9,426 nucleotides of DNA from DATIRA01 sp964553405 (GTDB lineage: Bacteria > Pseudomonadota > Gammaproteobacteria > Steroidobacterales > Steroidobacteraceae), in assembly GCA_964553405.1 (NCBI GenBank), contig CAZKLS010000105.1:1-9426 (forward strand). Reading direction: 5' to 3'. This document shows, piece after piece, positions 5,954 through 9,426 of the stretch. The notes beneath the pieces were generated by a model. It did no database searches, was not told the origin of the DNA, and was given only the letters and a program-made list of their open reading frames with translations. How positions within the stretch are numbered: position 1 is the first letter of the stretch; every line of letters starts with the position of its first letter. The translations under genes were made by a program, and so were the position numbers.

Positions 5954-8900
5954 ATGGCAGCCGTCCTGCGCGAGGTCAGCCTCGACGACAAGTACCTGAG
6001 TCATTCCGGAACGGTGTACCTGACCGGCACCCAGGCGCTGGTGCGCCTCGCGCTGATGCAGCGCGCGCGCGACGCGGCGGCGGGGCTCGACACGGCCGGC
6101 TTCATCTCAGGCTACCGCGGGTCGCCGATCGGCATGTTCGACTTCCAGCTCTGGAAGGCGAAGCCGCTGCTCGAGAAGGCTCAGATCGTGTTCCGGCCTG
6201 GCGTCAACGAGGATCTCGCGGCGACGGCCGTCTGGGGCACGCAGCAGGTCGGTTTCTTCCCTGGCGCGAAGCACGACGGCGTGTTCGCGATGTGGTACGG
6301 CAAGGGGCCGGGCGTGGACCGCTCCGGCGACGTGCTGAAACACGGCACGCGCTCCGGCGCAACGCAGCACGGCGGCGTGCTGGTGATCGCGGGCGACGAC
6401 CATCCCGGAAAGTCTTCGACGATCTGCAATCACAGCGAGCCGCTCCTCGCTGCGCTCGGCATGCCGACGCTGTATCCCGCGTCCGTGCAGGAGATCCTCG
6501 ACCTCGGCCTGCACGGTTTCGCGATGTCGCGTTTCAGCGGCAGCTGGATCGGATTCAAGACGGTGAACGAGACGGTCGAGATGACCGGGACCGCGGACGT
6601 CGATCCCGGCCGGCTGCGGATCGTTCTGCCCGGGGACTTCGCAATGCCGGAGGGCGGGCTGAACGCGCGCCAGACGTTCATGACGGACCGGGTGGCCGAT
6701 GAGGTCCTGACGTTCAGCCAGCGGCTGCCCGCGGTCCAGGCCTATGCCTACGCCAACGGCCTCGACCGCGTCGTGCTCGACTCGTCGCGACGGAATCTCG
6801 GCATCGTCGCCGCGGGCAAGGCCTATCTCGATGTGAGACAGGCGCTCGAGAGTCTCGGCATCGACGCCGCGCGCGCAGAAGCGCTGGGCATACGCCTCTA
6901 CAAGGCCGCCTTGATCTGGCCCATGGAGCCGCGACGCCTGCGCGAGTTCGCCCGGGGCCACGAGACGCTGCTGGTCGTCGAGGAAAAGGCGCCCTTCATG
7001 GAACCGCAGATCGCCCGCCTGCTCTACGACCTGCCGGAATCCGAGCGGCCGCGACTGATCGGCAAGACGGACGAGCGGGGCGTGCCGCTGGTCCCGGGCG
7101 AGCAGCAGATCGATCCGGTCGAGCTCGCGATCGGCCTGGGCGACTTCCTGCAGCGATCGGGCCGGGGCGACGAGGCGCTCGCGCAGCGGCTCGCGCTGCT
7201 GCGGGGCCACGTCGACGATGCGCGCGGCAGCAAGAGCTCCGCGCTGGCGCGCGTGCCCTGGTTCTGCTCGGGCTGTCCGCACAACACCTCGACCCGGGTG
7301 CCCGAGGGGAGCCTCGCGCTGTCTGGCATCGGCTGCCACGGCATGGCGAGCTGGATGAACCGCAACACGGCCTGGCCGACCCAGATGGGCGGCGAGGGCG
7401 TGAACTGGACGGGCATGGCCCCGTTCACGAAGCTGCCGCACATCTTCCAGAACCTCGGTGACGGGACGTATTTCCACTCCGGGCTGGTTGCGATTCGTGC
7501 CGCCGTCGCCGCCGGCGTCAATATCACCTACAAGATCCTGTACAACGATGCCGTCGCGATGACCGGCGGCCAGCCCGTAGACGGCCAGATCTCGGTGCCG
7601 GAGATCGTGGCGCAGGTGCTCGCCGAAGGCGTCAAGCGCGTCATCGTCGTCACTGACGAGCCCGGGAAGTACTCGGGGACGCAACTGCCCGGCGACACGC
7701 AGGTCCATCACCGGGACGAGCTCGAAGTCCTGCAGAAGGAGTTCCGCGGGATCCCGGGCACCACGGTCATCGTCTATGACCAGACCTGCGCGGCCGAGAA
7801 GCGGCGCCGGCGCAAGAAGGGCAGGTTCCCCGATCCCGCCCGACGTGTCTTCATCAACGAGGAGGTCTGCGAGGGCTGCGGCGATTGCTCCGTCCAGTCG
7901 AACTGCGTGTCCGTGCTGCCGAAGGAGACCGAGTTCGGCCGCAAGCGCGAGATCGACCAGTCGAACTGCAACAAGGACTTCAGCTGCATCAAGGGTTTCT
8001 GTCCTTCGTTCGTGACCGTGCACGGCGGCGAGCCGCGCAAGCCGAAGGCCGCGGAGCTCGGCGCGGATCTGTTCAGGAACCTGCCGCGACCGGCGGTAGT
8101 GCCCATCGAGGGCAGCTACGACATCACGATCGCCGGCGTCGGTGGCACGGGCGTCGTGACCGTCGGGGCCGTGCTCGGCATGGCCGCGCACCTCGAGAGC
8201 AAGGGCGTGTCCATCTTCGACATGACCGGCCTGGCGCAGAAGAACGGCGCCGTGCTGAGTCACCTGAAGATTGCGGCCACGCAGCAGGACCTCGCGACCC
8301 CTGCGATCAGCATCGGCGAGGCCGAGCTCGTGCTCGGCTGTGACCTGATCGTGGCCGACGCGCCGGAGGTGCGCAAGACCATCGAGCACGGTCGCACGCA
8401 GATCGTGGTGAACGACCACCTGCTGCCGACGGCGCAGTTCCAGCTGATGCCGAACATCGATTTCGGCAAGGAGCGGGTGCTGGGCGAGCTGCGTGGACTC
8501 GCGGGCCAGGACCGCTGCCACTCCGTGGATGCGACCGATGCGGCGCGCATCCTGCTCGGAGACACGGTGGGCTCCAACATGATGCTGGTGGGGTATGCGC
8601 TGCAGCTCGGCCTGCTGCCGCTGACGCTCGAGGCCGTCGAAAAAGCTGTCGAGCTGAACGGCGTGGCCGTCAAGTTCAACCTCAAGGCGCTCGCGCTCGG
8701 CCGGCTGCTGGCCGCCGACCGCGCGCGCTTCGAGGGGTTGCTGCGCGCCAACCTGCCCGCGGACGTGATCGCGAAGCCCATGGCGCTCGAGGACCGCATC
8801 GCGCTGCGCAAGTCGCGTCTCGCGGATTACCAGGACGCGGCCTATGCCGACCGCTACGGCCAGCTGGTCGAGCGGGTGCGCACCGCGGAGAGCCGGCTGC

Positions 8901-9426
8901 GGCCGGGCTCATTGAGGCTGACCGAGGCGGTTGCGCTCAATTACTACAAGCTGATGGCCTACAAGGACGAGTACGAGGTCGCGCGACTGTACACGAGCGG
9001 CGACTTCGAGCGGCGCATCAAGGAGCAGTTCGAGGGCGGCTACGAGCTCCATTTCCACCTGGCGCCGCCTCTGCTCGCGAAGCGCGAGGAGAAGACCGGG
9101 AGGCTTCAGAAACGCGAGTACGGATCCTGGATGATCCGTGGCTTCAGGCTGCTCGCGAAACTGCGCGGATTGCGCGGAACGCCATTCGACGTGTTCGGCT
9201 ACACGGCCGAGCGCCGCATGGAGCGCGCATTGATCGTCGAGTACGAGCAGCTGGTGGACCGGGTCCTCGCCAGCCTCGGCGATGGGAACCACGACACTGC
9301 AGTACAGTTACTTTCGCTGCCCGAAAAGATCCGTGGCTTCGGGCACGTCAAGGAGCGGCATCTCGACGAAGTGCGCAAGGAACAGGCTGCGCTGCTCGAG
9401 AGGTTCACGAGTCCAGAGGCCTCGGC
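5954..9426 (+). CDS. Indolepyruvate ferredoxin oxidoreductase family protein, fused alpha/beta type (3' partial)
   Basis: The frame is open for 1157 codons with no stop to the window edge; relatives are about 1150-1200 residues, so little is missing. The enzyme converts an (aryl) 2-oxoacid plus CoA to acyl-CoA, CO2 and reduced ferredoxin in the cytoplasm. Order of parts: an N-terminal pyrimidine-binding domain (about 20-240, with FISGYRGSPIG and FRPGVNEDLAATAVWGTQQ); CSGCPHNTST (438-447); a thiamine-diphosphate domain with GDG (502-504) and N531 in YNDAVAMTGGQP, the classical GDG-X26-N motif; an iron-sulfur segment with Cys639, 642, 645, 651 and then 672, 678, 683; an IorB-like gamma domain starting AGVGGTGVVT (727-736); and a C-terminal region from about 950 of unknown role. 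In the archaeal enzyme IorA and IorB are separate; here they are one chain, as in many proteobacteria. The substrate may be indolepyruvate, phenylpyruvate or a branched 2-oxoacid. Confidence 0.93.
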   Translation, partial: MAAVLREVSLDDKYLSHSGTVYLTGTQALVRLALMQRARDAAAGLDTAGFISGYRGSPIGMFDFQLWKAKPLLEKAQIVFRPGVNEDLAATAVWGTQQVGFFPGAKHDGVFAMWYGKGPGVDRSGDVLKHGTRSGATQHGGVLVIAGDDHPGKSSTICNHSEPLLAALGMPTLYPASVQEILDLGLHGFAMSRFSGSWIGFKTVNETVEMTGTADVDPGRLRIVLPGDFAMPEGGLNARQTFMTDRVADEVLTFSQRLPAVQAYAYANGLDRVVLDSSRRNLGIVAAGKAYLDVRQALESLGIDAARAEALGIRLYKAALIWPMEPRRLREFARGHETLLVVEEKAPFMEPQIARLLYDLPESERPRLIGKTDERGVPLVPGEQQIDPVELAIGLGDFLQRSGRGDEALAQRLALLRGHVDDARGSKSSALARVPWFCSGCPHNTSTRVPEGSLALSGIGCHGMASWMNRNTAWPTQMGGEGVNWTGMAPFTKLPHIFQNLGDGTYFHSGLVAIRAAVAAGVNITYKILYNDAVAMTGGQPVDGQISVPEIVAQVLAEGVKRVIVVTDEPGKYSGTQLPGDTQVHHRDELEVLQKEFRGIPGTTVIVYDQTCAAEKRRRRKKGRFPDPARRVFINEEVCEGCGDCSVQSNCVSVLPKETEFGRKREIDQSNCNKDFSCIKGFCPSFVTVHGGEPRKPKAAELGADLFRNLPRPAVVPIEGSYDITIAGVGGTGVVTVGAVLGMAAHLESKGVSIFDMTGLAQKNGAVLSHLKIAATQQDLATPAISIGEAELVLGCDLIVADAPEVRKTIEHGRTQIVVNDHLLPTAQFQLMPNIDFGKERVLGELRGLAGQDRCHSVDATDAARILLGDTVGSNMMLVGYALQLGLLPLTLEAVEKAVELNGVAVKFNLKALALGRLLAADRARFEGLLRANLPADVIAKPMALEDRIALRKSRLADYQDAAYADRYGQLVERVRTAESRLRPGSLRLTEAVALNYYKLMAYKDEYEVARLYTSGDFERRIKEQFEGGYELHFHLAPPLLAKREEKTGRLQKREYGSWMIRGFRLLAKLRGLRGTPFDVFGYTAERRMERALIVEYEQLVDRVLASLGDGNHDTAVQLLSLPEKIRGFGHVKERHLDEVRKEQAALLERFTSPEAS

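Noticed and set aside
6107..8521. 804-codon open frame on the minus strand
   Set aside because: It lies wholly opposite the oxidoreductase gene, whose motifs are unmistakable. Its composition (His/Arg/Ala/Asp-rich, no domain) is typical of antisense frames in GC-rich DNA.
1..9426. Search for tRNA, rRNA, insertion sequences, CRISPR arrays, phage or defence genes
   Set aside because: No transposase or integrase motifs, no terminal inverted repeats with target duplications, no repeat-spacer pattern and no tRNA-like cloverleaf seen by eye.

Overview
The window is GC-rich DNA (about two-thirds G+C by eye) from a Gram-negative bacterium, most likely a high-GC gammaproteobacterium or a close relative. 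The evidence is an OmpW/OmpA-type outer-membrane protein, a lipoprotein signal with a lipobox, an AraC regulator of the arabinose-binding-domain class, and a fused proteobacterial-type indolepyruvate oxidoreductase. The order-level assignment is inference. A run of exactly 100 N inside one gene shows that this is draft or scaffolded sequence.

Layout. (1) 1-1029: the 3' part of a secreted lipoprotein with an alpha/beta-hydrolase fold; its true start lies before the window. (2) 1255-2433: an outer-membrane protein with an OmpW-like barrel, a 13-proline linker, a short Asp/Cys calcium-type repeat and an OmpA peptidoglycan-binding domain. It ends in a textbook intrinsic terminator. (3) 2573-3571, minus strand: an AraC-family regulator, convergent with (2) and divergent from (4). 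(4) 3852-4430: an exported SYLF/Ysc84-like protein, followed by a strong hairpin. (5) 4668-5927: an FAD-linked D-2-hydroxyacid (D-2-hydroxyglutarate-type) dehydrogenase, interrupted by the N gap. (6) 5954-9426: a 2-oxoacid (indolepyruvate-type) ferredoxin oxidoreductase of at least 1157 codons, open at the window edge. No intergenic stretch exceeds 300 bases.

How the genes may work together. Genes (5) and (6) are 26 bases apart on one strand and look like an operon. Together they could oxidise a D-2-hydroxyacid to its 2-oxoacid, then decarboxylate it oxidatively to the acyl-CoA with release of low-potential electrons. The leader before this pair holds a 21-base-period direct repeat and a set of alternating inverted GGGTCG elements, which are the best regulatory candidates here. 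The other genes are envelope functions with no clear link to the pair. I did not find a convincing wholly new system. The points most worth a second look are the OmpW-OmpA architecture, the dehydrogenase/oxidoreductase pair and its leader.
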